From: Tunturiibacter empetritectus
Lineage (GTDB): Bacteria > Acidobacteriota > Terriglobia > Terriglobales > Acidobacteriaceae
Direction of reading: 5' to 3'
DNA: 64,000 bases
NCBI RefSeq assembly: GCF_013410875.1
Contig: NZ_JACCCU010000003.1
Coordinates: 124,001-188,000 of the forward strand
Of this stretch, positions 55,846 through 64,000 are shown piece by piece. The notes under the pieces were generated by a model that saw nothing but the letters and a program-made list of their open reading frames with translations, made no database searches and was not told the DNA's origin. Numbering within the stretch: the stretch's first letter is position 1; each line of letters opens with the position of its first letter. Made by a program: the position numbers and the translations under genes.

Positions 55846-56160
55846 CTAGGCAGCCTGTTCGTCAGTAGTCACCGCGGCAATCGCGCTTTTGACGAACTCT
55901 AGCTTCACGCCGTCCGGCTGAACCCGCAGGATTACCAGATCGTCCTTCACGGTCAGTACCGTGCCGCGAATCCCGCCATTGGTGGTGACACGGTCGCCGG
56001 TCTTCAACTGCCCCAGCATCTCCTGCCACTTTTTCTGCTTCCTCTGGTTCGGTGCGATCATCAAAAAATAAAGCACCACAAAAAACAGGATCGGCAGGGC
56101 AAGACTGCCAAGATTACCCAGTCCACCCATCGCACTCTGCAACCACATCGCAAACATCAA
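55846..56160 (-). CDS. yajC: preprotein translocase accessory protein YajC
   Basis: 104-residue inner-membrane protein of the SecDF-YajC complex: a long TM helix (about 14-38, NLGSLALPILFFVVLYFLMIAP) followed by RKQKKWQEMLGQLKTGDRVTTNGGIRGTV, the classical cytoplasmic domain. Promoter of the yajC-secD-secF group probably lies in the 161 bp before the ATG at 56160. Confidence 0.94.
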   Translation of the reverse strand: MMFAMWLQSAMGGLGNLGSLALPILFFVVLYFLMIAPNQRKQKKWQEMLGQLKTGDRVTTNGGIRGTVLTVKDDLVILRVQPDGVKLEFVKSAIAAVTTDEQAA

Positions 56161-56321
56161 TCAAACTCCGTTCAATCACTCAATTCTTCTCTAGCACTGG
56201 CCAGCGAAACCACAGCCCAGTGCGCGCAGCCGGACGCAACTTCGCCTATGGTGCAAAAAGTGTGCCTAGCCCCTAAGCATCGCGTAACCGCAACCCCCTG
56301 TCAAGGCGCGGGCATCGCTCC

Positions 56322-56636
56322 TCACTTCGCCAAACGTCGCTTCCAGGCCATCTTTATCGTGCCCTCCAACATATCCGCGCTCACCGCGTCCAGCCGTACC
56401 CGGGTGGCCCCACCGCGACCCCACCCGCCAGGCACAGGAGAAAACGCCTCCGGCGCATCCTCCACCAGCCCAGCCTGCTCCTCCGGGCTCAGCTTCAGAA
56501 CGCCATAACCCTCCTTCTCAAATGCAAGAGTACAAAAGATCTTCCCTCCCACCCGAAAGTCAGGATGCCCTTGATGCGACCCCTCCGACGCGCCCGGCAG
56601 ACTTAACGCAATCCGACGATAGTCCTTTGCCGTCAC
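56322..56636 (-). CDS. MmcQ/YjbR-type protein
   Basis: 104-residue cytoplasmic protein with the MmcQ/YjbR (CyaY-like) fold: TAKDYRRIALSLPGASEGSHQGHPDFRVGGKIFCTL at the start, then LSPEEQAGLVEDAPEAFSPVPGGWGRGGATRVRLD. Members are small DNA- or ligand-binding-like proteins, mostly uncharacterised. A GTG at 56636 preceded by GGAGGAG is preferred over the longer frame from 56666. Not functionally linked to the Sec genes on either side. Confidence 0.85.
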   Translation of the reverse strand: MTAKDYRRIALSLPGASEGSHQGHPDFRVGGKIFCTLAFEKEGYGVLKLSPEEQAGLVEDAPEAFSPVPGGWGRGGATRVRLDAVSADMLEGTIKMAWKRRLAK

Positions 56637-56800
56637 CTGCAATCTCCTCCCGAAAGCTCTCAACACTCTACGCCCATCGCCGCGAATCCAGCGCCAACCT
56701 TCGCCTTAACGCGGGACGCTAATCGCCTATCTCATAAAGGCATGAATAGACATGCCTAGCCAACCACCGCCGAAAAACGGGTTGCTTTGGCATGGGGCCG

Positions 56801-57253
56801 CTAGCGTTCTTCAGGAAAATGCGATTCATGGCCTGCGACACATTGCCAGCGCCCATCGCGATAGACAAAAATATCCGTAAAGCGATTCTTCGCATGAAAT
56901 TTTCCGTCCTGGCTTCTTGTCCCGCCAACACCACGGACATAAGCGGAATTGCCATGCACATGCGCATGCAACTCAGATAATTCGAAGTGAACGGTGCTCG
57001 GCTTCGCGACGGTCGCCAGCATTGCTCTGCGGTCGATCAGTGAGCCATCAAAGTTTGCCTCTTCGAATTCATCTGCCAGAATGCACTCTAGCGCAGCCTT
57101 ATCGTGCTGCTCCACGGCTCGCAGCCAGACCTGCTCAATCTGAACCAGCGTCACCGGATCTTTTTGCTGGCCCGCTGGGCAACCTTGGCCATGCGCCAAC
57201 GAAAACGAACACAATAGCAACAGGGGTAAAAAAAAAATCATGGCCGTTATCAT
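56801..57253 (-). CDS. exported SnoaL-like protein
   Basis: 150-residue exported NTF2/SnoaL-like protein (DUF4440-like): signal peptide about 1-22 (FFLPLLLLCSFSLAHG), helix VQIEQVWLRAVEQHDKAALECILADEFEE, and strands SELHAHVHGNSAYVRGVGG and NRFTDIFVYRDGRWQCVAGHESH. The frame stays open to 57982 only because the upstream interspersed repeat happens to lack stops; the protein-like part starts at 57253 or four codons later. A poly-A/T run (9 T in the coding strand) encodes Phe-Phe after the start and could cause slippage. Confidence 0.75.
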   Translation of the reverse strand: MITAMIFFLPLLLLCSFSLAHGQGCPAGQQKDPVTLVQIEQVWLRAVEQHDKAALECILADEFEEANFDGSLIDRRAMLATVAKPSTVHFELSELHAHVHGNSAYVRGVGGTRSQDGKFHAKNRFTDIFVYRDGRWQCVAGHESHFPEER

Positions 57254-57370
57254 TCCTATGCCGTTAGAGACGCAGCGGTCGGACATTTTGACTCTGGAAT
57301 AGTTAGCCAGGATTTCTTTTTTCGTGAAGCAATCGATTTGCAACCGTATGCAAGCAAGAAGGAAGCGCCC

Positions 57371-57871
57371 ATGCCCATCCCCGAAGACCTCGCCGCCATC
57401 GCTCACCAGGAGGCCGAACTCCGCTTCTCCACCTTCGACTATGACACGGCCTGGCGTCTCGGCCAGAGTCTGCGCGATCTGGCCGTCTCCCGCAATCAGT
57501 CTCTCGTCATCGACATTCGCCGCTTCGGCCAACCTTACCAGCCGCTCTTCTACACTGCCCTCGCCGACACCACGCCGGACAATCCCCGCTGGGTGCAGCG
57601 CAAATCGAATGTAGTCGCCCGCTTCCATCGCAGCTCCTATGCCATCGGCCTCGCACTCGAGCAGAGCAGCCGCACCTTCAGCGAACGCTACAGTCTTCCC
57701 GATGCCGACTACGCCGCCCACGGCGGTAGCTTTCCCCTCCACGTCATCGGCGCGGGCGTGATCGGCTGCGTCACCGTCTCCGGCCTGCCACAGCGCGAAG
57801 ACCACAGTCTCGTTGTCGAAGCGCTCTGCCTCGAGCTCAAGCAGAGCCACGACTCCCTGCGCCTCGCATGA
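57371..57871 (+). CDS. UPF0303/haem-degrading-domain-like protein
   Basis: 166-residue cytoplasmic protein of the UPF0303 group, related to the GlcG/HbpS-like fold. It has the N-terminal helix EDLAAIAHQEAELRFSTFDYDTAWRLGQ and the central strands SLVIDIRRFGQPYQPLFYTAL and PDNPRWVQRKSNVVARFHRSSYAIG, then HVIGAGVIGCVTVSGLPQREDHSLVVEAL. The ATG at 57371 has AAGGAAG a few nt upstream; the extra frame before it is not protein-like. Biological role unknown. Confidence 0.82.
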   Translation: MPIPEDLAAIAHQEAELRFSTFDYDTAWRLGQSLRDLAVSRNQSLVIDIRRFGQPYQPLFYTALADTTPDNPRWVQRKSNVVARFHRSSYAIGLALEQSSRTFSERYSLPDADYAAHGGSFPLHVIGAGVIGCVTVSGLPQREDHSLVVEALCLELKQSHDSLRLA

Positions 57872-57932
57872 CAAAACTCCGCACTGCGATAGCTTAAGAA
57901 AACTCTGATTGACTGATGCCCCCCAGTTCTTG

Positions 57933-57962
57933 CTGTCATCCTGAGCGGGAGCGAAGGATCCC
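57933..57962 (+). repeat. REP-like interspersed repeat, intergenic copy
   Basis: Reads GTCATCCTGAGCGGGAGCGA then AGGATCCC, the inverted counterpart of the element coding part of AsnRS at 5629-5657. It lies in the 268-bp gap between the UPF0303 and glycosyltransferase genes, which otherwise shows no gene. As I recall, near-identical short sequences are scattered in many acidobacterial genomes. Confidence 0.75.
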
Positions 57963-58139
57963 GACAGGCTGCACACGCCCATACCATCGATGCCTTTCTA
58001 CCCTCACCTCCGGATTCTTAGCACCCACGCGCCCCCAAAAGCCTTTCACTTGCCGCTTCGTCAGTGGTTCCCTAAAAAGTGGCAATGCTCTAATAAAAGC
58101 TTGCCCGCAAAGCAGCGGCACCACGGGAGCTTCGCAGTC

Positions 58140-59732
58140 ATGTCGGATCGGCCTTACGCCATCACCCGGACACTCTCCTCCATCTTCCTCGTGGTGTGCC
58201 TTCTTCTCTTCATCCTCCGCACCTGGCACTGGCCCCTCATGGGCGATGCTGCCCTTATGCACTACGTCGTCTTCCTCATGGACCACGGCATGGCTCCCTA
58301 TCGCGACATCGTCGATCCCAACATGCCAACGACTCTACTGATCGAAGGCACCGTCATGCACCTCTTCGGCGGCAACTCGCTTCCCTGGCGACTCTTCGAC
58401 CTCTCGCTTTTGGCAGTCTCTGGAATCGCGATGTTCGTCATTAGCAAACCCTACAGCCGTTTTGCCGCCCTCTTCGCTGCATCCCTCTTCACGTTGATCC
58501 ACGGCCGCGACGGCCTGGTCGAACTAGGTCAGCGCGATCTCACGATGACGGTCTGCCTCCTGATCGGCTACGCCTTCCTACTTACCGGCCTGAGAACGCA
58601 TCACAGAGCGCTTCCACCAAAAAAGACCAGGCCCTGGATGACGGCCACGTTCGGATTCTTCTGCGGCGTAGCAGCCACCATCAAGCCGTCCGTCCTCTTC
58701 CTCGCTCCGGCTGTTCTGCTCCTCGCCGCCATCGCTCTAAAACGCAGACAGCAGCCCTTCGTCTCGCACCTCATCGCCGGGCTTCTCGGAATGCTGACGC
58801 CGATCCTTTTAATCCTCGCCTGGCTCCAACACCAACACATCACCGCCGACTTCTTCCGAACCCTCACCCAACTCCTCCCCTACTTCCTCCTCCTCGGCCC
58901 CCGCTCTTACCCTCATCTCGTTCTTCACAGCATCTCGTCCGTCATGCTTCCCATAGTTTTGCTCTGGCTGCCAATCGTCCTTCTCAAAAAAGATTGGATC
59001 ACCTGGGAACGCGCCGCCCTCCTCGTCGCAGTTCTCTTCGGACTAGCCTCGTTCTATCTCCAACGGAAGGGTTTTCCCTACCATCGCTACCCCTCCGAAG
59101 CCTTTCTGCTCCTCCTGATCGCCATCGACTTCACCACCATCCTCAAAACCAGACCAGCCCACTGGCGACTTCGCTTCACCACAAACAACAAGCTCCTGCC
59201 CGCCCTCGCCATCACAGGCATCGTAGTCGGCGTAGTCTTCGTCGCAGGCGGTTCTACCGCACACGCCCTCTGGCAGGACTGGCGCAATCAGGAGTTCGAC
59301 ACCATGCTCCGCGCCGATCTCAACCGCCTGGGAGGCGAAAAGTTAGACAACCGCGTGCAGTGTCTGGACATGGCCGACGGCTGCATCCCCACGCTCTACA
59401 ACATGCGTCTCGTGCAATCCACCGGCTATCTCTACGACTGCTACATGCTCTCCAACCAACCCGGCGCCGAACAAGATCGATCCCGCGAAGCCTTCTGGCA
59501 CGCCATCATGAAAAATCCCCCTGCCGTCTTTGTCGTCTCAAGCAACGACTGCGACCCAGCCACCCAGCGCCCCGGCTACACCTATCAAAAGATGAGCCGC
59601 TGGCCCCAATTCGACGACTACCTTCAAGCCAACTACCACCTCGACGTAGAACGAATCCCCCCGCACATGGTCAACGCAGGCAGCAGCCCCTCCAAGCCCC
59701 TCGGCTACAGAATCTACACAAAAAACAATTAG
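58140..59732 (+). CDS. integral membrane glycosyltransferase-like protein (GT-C, PMT/ArnT type)
   Basis: 530-residue polytopic protein with about ten TM helices. The first periplasmic loop has the GT-C pattern PLMGDAALMHYVVFLMDHGMAPYRDIVDPNMP, with Asp residues as in ArnT/PMT-2 enzymes that transfer sugars from polyprenyl phosphate. A soluble C-terminal domain (about 410-530, with MADGCIPTLYNMR and PPAVFVVSSNDCDP) lies outside the membrane. Start ATG at 58140 (GGGAG 10 nt upstream); the longer frame crosses non-coding sequence. Its stop overlaps the tgt stop by four bases on the opposite strand. Acceptor unknown. Confidence 0.8.
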   Translation: MSDRPYAITRTLSSIFLVVCLLLFILRTWHWPLMGDAALMHYVVFLMDHGMAPYRDIVDPNMPTTLLIEGTVMHLFGGNSLPWRLFDLSLLAVSGIAMFVISKPYSRFAALFAASLFTLIHGRDGLVELGQRDLTMTVCLLIGYAFLLTGLRTHHRALPPKKTRPWMTATFGFFCGVAATIKPSVLFLAPAVLLLAAIALKRRQQPFVSHLIAGLLGMLTPILLILAWLQHQHITADFFRTLTQLLPYFLLLGPRSYPHLVLHSISSVMLPIVLLWLPIVLLKKDWITWERAALLVAVLFGLASFYLQRKGFPYHRYPSEAFLLLLIAIDFTTILKTRPAHWRLRFTTNNKLLPALAITGIVVGVVFVAGGSTAHALWQDWRNQEFDTMLRADLNRLGGEKLDNRVQCLDMADGCIPTLYNMRLVQSTGYLYDCYMLSNQPGAEQDRSREAFWHAIMKNPPAVFVVSSNDCDPATQRPGYTYQKMSRWPQFDDYLQANYHLDVERIPPHMVNAGSSPSKPLGYRIYTKNN

Positions 59733-60862
59733 CTAGCGTCAGCCAAGGCCCGCCGCACCCGCTCCATAGTATCCAGATAAAACGCAATATTGTGCACGCT
59801 ATTCAGCACAGCACTCAACGGCTCCCCCGACGCAAATAAATGCCGCAGATAAGCCCGCGTATACCGTCGGCACACCATGCACCCGCACGTCGCATCAATC
59901 GGCCCCTGATCTTCCGCATACTCCTTCTTCTTGATATTCAGCCTGCCCTCCGATGTAAACAGCAGCCCATGCCGCCCCGCCCGCGTCGGCAGCACGCAGT
60001 CCATCATGTCCACACCCATCCGCGCGTACTCCTCAATCTCATCCGGATACCCCACCCCCATCACATACCGCGGCTTATCCTTCGGCAGATGCTCCAGCGT
60101 CCAGGCGATCATCTCCCGCGTCACCTCCCGCGGCTCCCCCACCGCCAGCCCGCCGATCGCATACCCCGGCAGGTCCATCTCCACCAGCCGCTCCGCCGAC
60201 TCCTTCCTCAAATCCGCATACATCCCGCCCTGGACAATCCCAAACAAACTTTGCGTCTGCCCCTGTCTCTCCGAAAACCACGGCACCCGGTCCTTATGTA
60301 ACTCAAAGTGATCCTTCGACCGCTGCGCCCACGCATGCGTCAACCCCATCGACTCCCGCGTCCTCTCCCACGTCGCCGGCGTCTCCACGCACTCATCGAA
60401 GACCATCGCAATATCCGCTCCTAGCGCAATCTGCACGTCCATCGAGTGCTCCGGCGAGAAAAAATGCTTGCTCCCATCCAGGTGCGACCGAAACTCCACC
60501 CCCTCCGGCGTCACCTTCCGCAGCTTGCTTAAACTGAACACCTGGAACCCGCCCGAATCCGTCAGCATCGGGCGCTCCCAGCTCATAAACCGATGCACCC
60601 CGCCCATCCGCCGCACCAGCTCATGCCCTGGCCGCAGATACAGATGGTAGGTGTTCGCCAGAATAATCTGCGCCCCCTTTCCACCCGCGCCAACCTCTTC
60701 CAGCAGGCTCTGAGGCACCGCCTTCACGCTCGCCGCCGTCCCCACCGGCATAAACACCGGAGTCTCCACCACACCATGCGGCAGCCTTAGCCGCCCCCTC
60801 CGCCCTCCGCCCTCAGCGGTCCTGTCTACCTCAAATGAAAATCGCTCAAACGAAAATCCCAT
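59729..60862 (-). CDS. tgt: queuine tRNA-ribosyltransferase
   Basis: 377-residue tRNA-guanine transglycosylase that inserts preQ1 at the wobble position of GUN anticodons. General base Asp102 is in MLTDSGGFQVFSL; the nucleophile Asp lies in MMDCVLPTRAGRHG; the zinc site is CGCMVCRRYTRAYLRHLF. ANTYHLYLRPG and GGLAVGEPREVTREM are also present. The frame extends to 60955, but MGFSFERFSFEV at 60862 matches family starts. In many bacteria tgt directly precedes yajC-secD-secF; here 3.6 kb of accessory genes separates them. Confidence 0.95.
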   Translation of the reverse strand: MGFSFERFSFEVDRTAEGGGRRGRLRLPHGVVETPVFMPVGTAASVKAVPQSLLEEVGAGGKGAQIILANTYHLYLRPGHELVRRMGGVHRFMSWERPMLTDSGGFQVFSLSKLRKVTPEGVEFRSHLDGSKHFFSPEHSMDVQIALGADIAMVFDECVETPATWERTRESMGLTHAWAQRSKDHFELHKDRVPWFSERQGQTQSLFGIVQGGMYADLRKESAERLVEMDLPGYAIGGLAVGEPREVTREMIAWTLEHLPKDKPRYVMGVGYPDEIEEYARMGVDMMDCVLPTRAGRHGLLFTSEGRLNIKKKEYAEDQGPIDATCGCMVCRRYTRAYLRHLFASGEPLSAVLNSVHNIAFYLDTMERVRRALADAS

Positions 60863-61039
60863 TACTCCGATTGTATGAGGGCTAGCCCATTCCGACCCCA
60901 ACGACGCTCTGACAGCCTCTTCGGAGCAGTCACACTCCATTAATTCATCTGGCATTCAACTTCAATTCACAAATCCAGCCACCTTCAGACCTAACAATAA
61001 GGAGCACCGCATCTCTACCAACTTTTGAGGCCTCAAAAA

Positions 61040-62824
61040 ATGATTCGGAAACTTCTCGCCCTCTCGTTGTCCTCGACCCTTCTTCTCAGTGGCTGCGGCC
61101 AGGGCACGGTCAGCACGCCTCCAGGCAACGGCAACGCCAACACCACCCCGCCTGTCGTCATCACGCCCACCACCGCCCAGGCCGCCATCAAGCACATCGT
61201 CGTCATCTACGGCGAAAACATCTCCTTCGACCACTACTTCGGTTCCTACCCCAACGCGGCCAACACAGGTGGAACCACCTTTACCCCCGCAACCGCCGCC
61301 ACGGTAGCTGCTGCGGCCGCCGCCGGCACCACCAGCCTTCCGGCCACCCCTACCATCACCAATAACTACATCTCGAACCCCAGTCTGCTCACGGCCAATC
61401 CGAACCTCAACAGCGCCAATACTGTGTCTGCATCGAACTCTGTGTCGGCCAATCCCTTCCGACTCGGCCCAAACCAGGCTGCCACCAATGACCAGGACCA
61501 CAACTACGGCCCGGAGCAGCTGGCATTCGATAACGGCAAGATGGATCTCTTCCCCCTCTCGGTCGGAGTCGCCAGCCCCGCCTCCCTCGTCAATTCGACC
61601 GGAGCAGCTCCCATCACTGGCACCACCGCCCTCACCATGGGCTACTATGACGGCAACACCGTCACCGCACTCTGGAACTACGCGCAGCACTACGGCCTCA
61701 ACGACCACTCCTTCGGCACTACCTTTGGTCCCTCCACCCCAGGCGCCATCAACCTCATCTCCGGCCAGACCAACGGCGTCATCAATCAGGTCGGTGCCCT
61801 GGGCAGCGCCGTAATCGCCGACGGCCAAGGTGGCTTAACGGACATCAACGACGCTGACCCGGCCAATGACGTCTGCTCCTCGACGGGCGAGTACTTCAGC
61901 ATGTCCGGCAAAAACATCGGCGATCTGTTGAACGCCGCCGGCATCTCCTGGGGCTTCTTCGAGGGCGGCTTCAATCTCTCCATCACCAACACCAGCGCCA
62001 ACGGCGTCATCGCCTCCGGTACCGGATGCCTGCCCGGGGAAGCAACCGGCAGCCGCGCCACCGGTGCCGTCAATATCCCCGGCAATCCTCTCAAGGCTGA
62101 CTACATCCCCCACCACCAGCCCTTCCAGTACTACGCCAGCACAGCAAACCCGACTCATATCCGCCCCGCCTCCGTCGCAGCGATCGGAACCGCGGCCGAT
62201 ACCGGCCCCTCCACCGCCAACCACCAGTACGACATTCTTGACTTCAACGCAGCTCTCAAGGCCGGAAACATGCCTGCCGTCACCTTCCTCAAGGCTCCCG
62301 GCTACCAGGACGGCCACGCCGGTTACTCCGATCCTCTCGACGAGCAGACCTTCCTCGTCACCGAGATCAACGCCATCGAGTCCTCGTCCTTCTGGGGTTC
62401 GACCGCGATCATCCTTGCCTACGACGACTCCGACGGTTGGTACGATCACCTCACCGACTTCGTCAACGGCTCCCAGACAACCTCCGATGCAGCCTTCTGC
62501 AACGGCGCCGCTCCCACTCTGGCGGGTCCCAACTCCAACGGACTTCCCGTCCAGGGCCGTTGCGGTCACGGTCCTCGCTTGCCCCTGCTCGTCATCTCAC
62601 CCTGGGCCAAGAAAAACTACGTCGATCAGACTCCGACCGACCAGGCCTCCATCACTCGCTTTATTGAAGATGTCTTCCTGAGCAGCGCACGCATCGGTGG
62701 CGGATCCTTCGACGCCTCTGCCGGATCTCTCATGAACATGTTCAACTTCACGAGCAATGTTCCGCCCAATCCCAACGTCGTCCTCCTCAACCCAACTACC
62801 GGTGCAGTTACCTCTGGCAACTAG
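61040..62824 (+). CDS. phosphoesterase family lipoprotein (phospholipase C/acid phosphatase-like)
   Basis: 594-residue exported protein with lipobox LLSGC and an alkaline-phosphatase-superfamily phosphoesterase domain. Metal-site motifs: IKHIVVIYGENISFDHYFGSYPN (first Glu/Asn pair), LNDHSFGTTFGPSTPGAINLISGQ, ILAYDDSDGWYDH (Asp/His) and RCGHGPRLPLLVISPWAKKNYVD. It resembles AcpA or PLC-type enzymes that release phosphate from phospholipids or other esters. An Ala/Thr-rich region (about 80-150) is inserted after the first motif. A strong terminator follows; the multicopper oxidase gene starts 118 bp downstream. Confidence 0.9.
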   Translation: MIRKLLALSLSSTLLLSGCGQGTVSTPPGNGNANTTPPVVITPTTAQAAIKHIVVIYGENISFDHYFGSYPNAANTGGTTFTPATAATVAAAAAAGTTSLPATPTITNNYISNPSLLTANPNLNSANTVSASNSVSANPFRLGPNQAATNDQDHNYGPEQLAFDNGKMDLFPLSVGVASPASLVNSTGAAPITGTTALTMGYYDGNTVTALWNYAQHYGLNDHSFGTTFGPSTPGAINLISGQTNGVINQVGALGSAVIADGQGGLTDINDADPANDVCSSTGEYFSMSGKNIGDLLNAAGISWGFFEGGFNLSITNTSANGVIASGTGCLPGEATGSRATGAVNIPGNPLKADYIPHHQPFQYYASTANPTHIRPASVAAIGTAADTGPSTANHQYDILDFNAALKAGNMPAVTFLKAPGYQDGHAGYSDPLDEQTFLVTEINAIESSSFWGSTAIILAYDDSDGWYDHLTDFVNGSQTTSDAAFCNGAAPTLAGPNSNGLPVQGRCGHGPRLPLLVISPWAKKNYVDQTPTDQASITRFIEDVFLSSARIGGGSFDASAGSLMNMFNFTSNVPPNPNVVLLNPTTGAVTSGN

Positions 62825-62864
62825 CCAAGGTTTCACGGTACGTTCACAAATAAGCCATAAACTC

Positions 62865-62900
62865 AAAGGACGTACCCTGCATTCAAGGGTGCGTCCTTTT
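62865..62900 (+). terminator. rho-independent terminator
   Basis: Fourteen-base arms AAAGGACGTACCCT and AGGGTGCGTCCTTT (62865-62878, 62886-62899), paired with one T-G wobble, 7-nt loop, then T and a pyrimidine-rich tract. Ends the phosphoesterase transcript 41 bp after its stop. Confidence 0.85.
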
Positions 62901-62941
62901 CTGCTCTCAGCCCGCACCATCACGCTCGTACGGAGATAAGT

Positions 62942-64000
62942 TTGTCCCCCACCCGCCGCACCATACTCCAGCAGCTCTCTGCGCTGGGAACCCTCGCCTC
63001 CCCACCAATCGCTTTCGCCAGTCGCCTCCTGCAGAATCACGTCGTGTCCGCCGATTCAGGCATGTCCATGGCTGGCATGGCTCCCACCCAGCAATCTGAC
63101 AAGCCTGCAATCAACGGCTTCTCCCTCACTCCCTTCGTCGACGAACTCCCCCTTCCCGAACGCGCCAGGCCCATCTCCTCACTCCACCCGCACAAGCTCC
63201 GCATCACCATGCGCGAGATCCACGCCAAGGCCCACCGTGACATCCCCCCCACCCGCATGTGGAGTTACGGAGACACCGCCCTCGCCCCTCTCATCGATGT
63301 CCGCGCCCACCGGCCGCTTCAGGTTGAATGGGTCAACCAGCTTCCCAAGCAGCACTTCCTTCCCATCGATCACTCCCTCCACGGCTGCGGCCATGACGTC
63401 CCCGACGTTCGCGCCTGCGTCCATCTCCACGGTGGTCGCACCCCCTCCAAAGACGATGGCTTCCCGGAAGACTGGTTCGTTCCCGGCACCTCCCGCACCT
63501 GTACCTATCCTCTCCAGCAGGACGCCGCCGCTCTCTGGTATCACGACCACGCCATGGGACTCAACCGGCTCAACACCTACGCCGGTCTCTTCGGCATGAT
63601 GCTCTTACGCGACGACGCAGAGGACGCGCTCAACCTGCCCTCCGGCAAATACGAGATTCCGCTTCAAATCTACGACCGCCAGTTCACCACCGACGGCCAG
63701 CTCTACTATCCCGACTCCGGCGACCCCGAACATCCCTGGGTTCCCGAGTTTGGCGGAAGCTGCATCCTCCTCAACGGCAAGATGCGGCCCTATCTCGAAG
63801 TCGAACCGCGCCTCTACCGCTTCCGCCTCCTCAACACCGCCAACAGCAGCTTCTTCAATCTATCCCTCACCAGTCGGCAGCCGTTTCATCAGATCGGCAG
63901 CGACCAGGGCCTGCTCCCAGCACCCGTCAAGATGTCCAACCTTCTCATCGCCCCGGCCGAACGAGCCGACCTCTTGATCGACTTCTCCCAGGCCGCCGGT
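62942..64000 (+). CDS. multicopper oxidase, partial (continues past window end)
   Basis: First 353 codons of a multicopper oxidase of the CotA/bilirubin-oxidase or SufI-like class. It begins at a TTG with GGAG 6 nt upstream and a Tat-like signal (TRRTILQQLSALGTLASPP). Copper ligands of the type 2/3 cluster are visible: HLHGG (His161, His163) and WYHDHAMG (His201, His203). The second cupredoxin domain starts near 260 (SCILLNGKMRPYLEVEPRLYRFRLLN). The C-terminal copper motifs (HxxHxH and HCHxxxH) must lie beyond 64000. Likely oxidises phenols, bilirubin-like compounds or Cu(I)/Mn(II). Confidence 0.88.
   Translation, partial: MSPTRRTILQQLSALGTLASPPIAFASRLLQNHVVSADSGMSMAGMAPTQQSDKPAINGFSLTPFVDELPLPERARPISSLHPHKLRITMREIHAKAHRDIPPTRMWSYGDTALAPLIDVRAHRPLQVEWVNQLPKQHFLPIDHSLHGCGHDVPDVRACVHLHGGRTPSKDDGFPEDWFVPGTSRTCTYPLQQDAAALWYHDHAMGLNRLNTYAGLFGMMLLRDDAEDALNLPSGKYEIPLQIYDRQFTTDGQLYYPDSGDPEHPWVPEFGGSCILLNGKMRPYLEVEPRLYRFRLLNTANSSFFNLSLTSRQPFHQIGSDQGLLPAPVKMSNLLIAPAERADLLIDFSQAAG

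Noticed and set aside
57254..57982. N-terminal extension of the SnoaL-like gene up to 57982
   Set aside because: Open only by chance: it reads through the UPF0303 gene in antisense and through the interspersed repeat.

Overview
The window looks like chromosomal DNA of an acidobacterium of the Acidobacteriaceae (Terriglobia; Granulicella/Terriglobus/Edaphobacter-like). This rests on general character, not on a marker search: GC-rich coding sequence, a giant Oar-type TonB-dependent receptor with an N-terminal carboxypeptidase-regulatory domain, many small exported proteins (DinB-like, DUF4136, SnoaL-like), a VHPPHEP-type membrane protein, a gamma-glutamyltransferase, and sugar-polymer enzymes. 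No rRNA, CRISPR array, phage or intact insertion sequence was seen. One tRNA, tRNA-Gln(UUG), is present.

Layout. 1-3.1 kb: four small exported or lipoprotein genes. 3.2-12.2 kb: an unknown small protein, topoisomerase IB, asparaginyl-tRNA synthetase, a sugar-phosphate isomerase-like protein, two paralogous SGNH hydrolases from a local duplication (with a decayed isomerase 5' end beside the second copy), a GH20 remnant and a MacB-type permease. 12.4-18.3 kb (minus strand): ispE, tRNA-Gln, prs, rplY, pth, rpsF, rpsR, rplI. 18.4-29.5 kb: ggt, then a glycan locus of GH78 rhamnosidase, GH127 arabinofuranosidase and an Oar-like receptor. 30-35.4 kb: glgE and a treS-pep2 fusion, the trehalose-to-alpha-glucan route. 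35.4-46 kb: a haem-c protein, an amidase, a DUF1338 (2-oxoadipate dioxygenase-like) protein, SnoaL-like proteins, a fused FAD/Fe-S D-lactate dehydrogenase-like enzyme, and a PadR/membrane-protein cassette. 46.4-50.1 kb: a biotin carboxylase with its carrier protein, a TPR lipoprotein and a dead ABC ATPase gene. 50.2-60.9 kb: tonB-exbB-exbD-exbD, then yajC-secD-secF, then (after an interposed accessory block) tgt. 61-64 kb: a phosphoesterase lipoprotein and the start of a multicopper oxidase that runs off the window.

How parts fit together: the Oar receptor and the GH78/GH127 enzymes suggest harvest of rhamnose- and arabinose-containing plant polymers. The Ton complex encoded at 50-53 kb could power that receptor. 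GlgE/TreS-Pep2 can store the resulting sugar as alpha-glucan through maltose-1-phosphate. Sec and Ton components serve export and outer-membrane transport.

The most unusual signals are not protein genes. They are: two diverged copies of an AT-rich 49-bp core, each beside a G/C tract and followed by a terminator hairpin (0.8 and 46.3 kb); a short interspersed repeat that has become coding sequence inside asnS and has a second, intergenic copy at 57.9 kb; a perfect 23-bp inverted repeat forming a MITE-like hairpin at 37.8 kb; and three evenly spaced direct repeats in the tonB leader.
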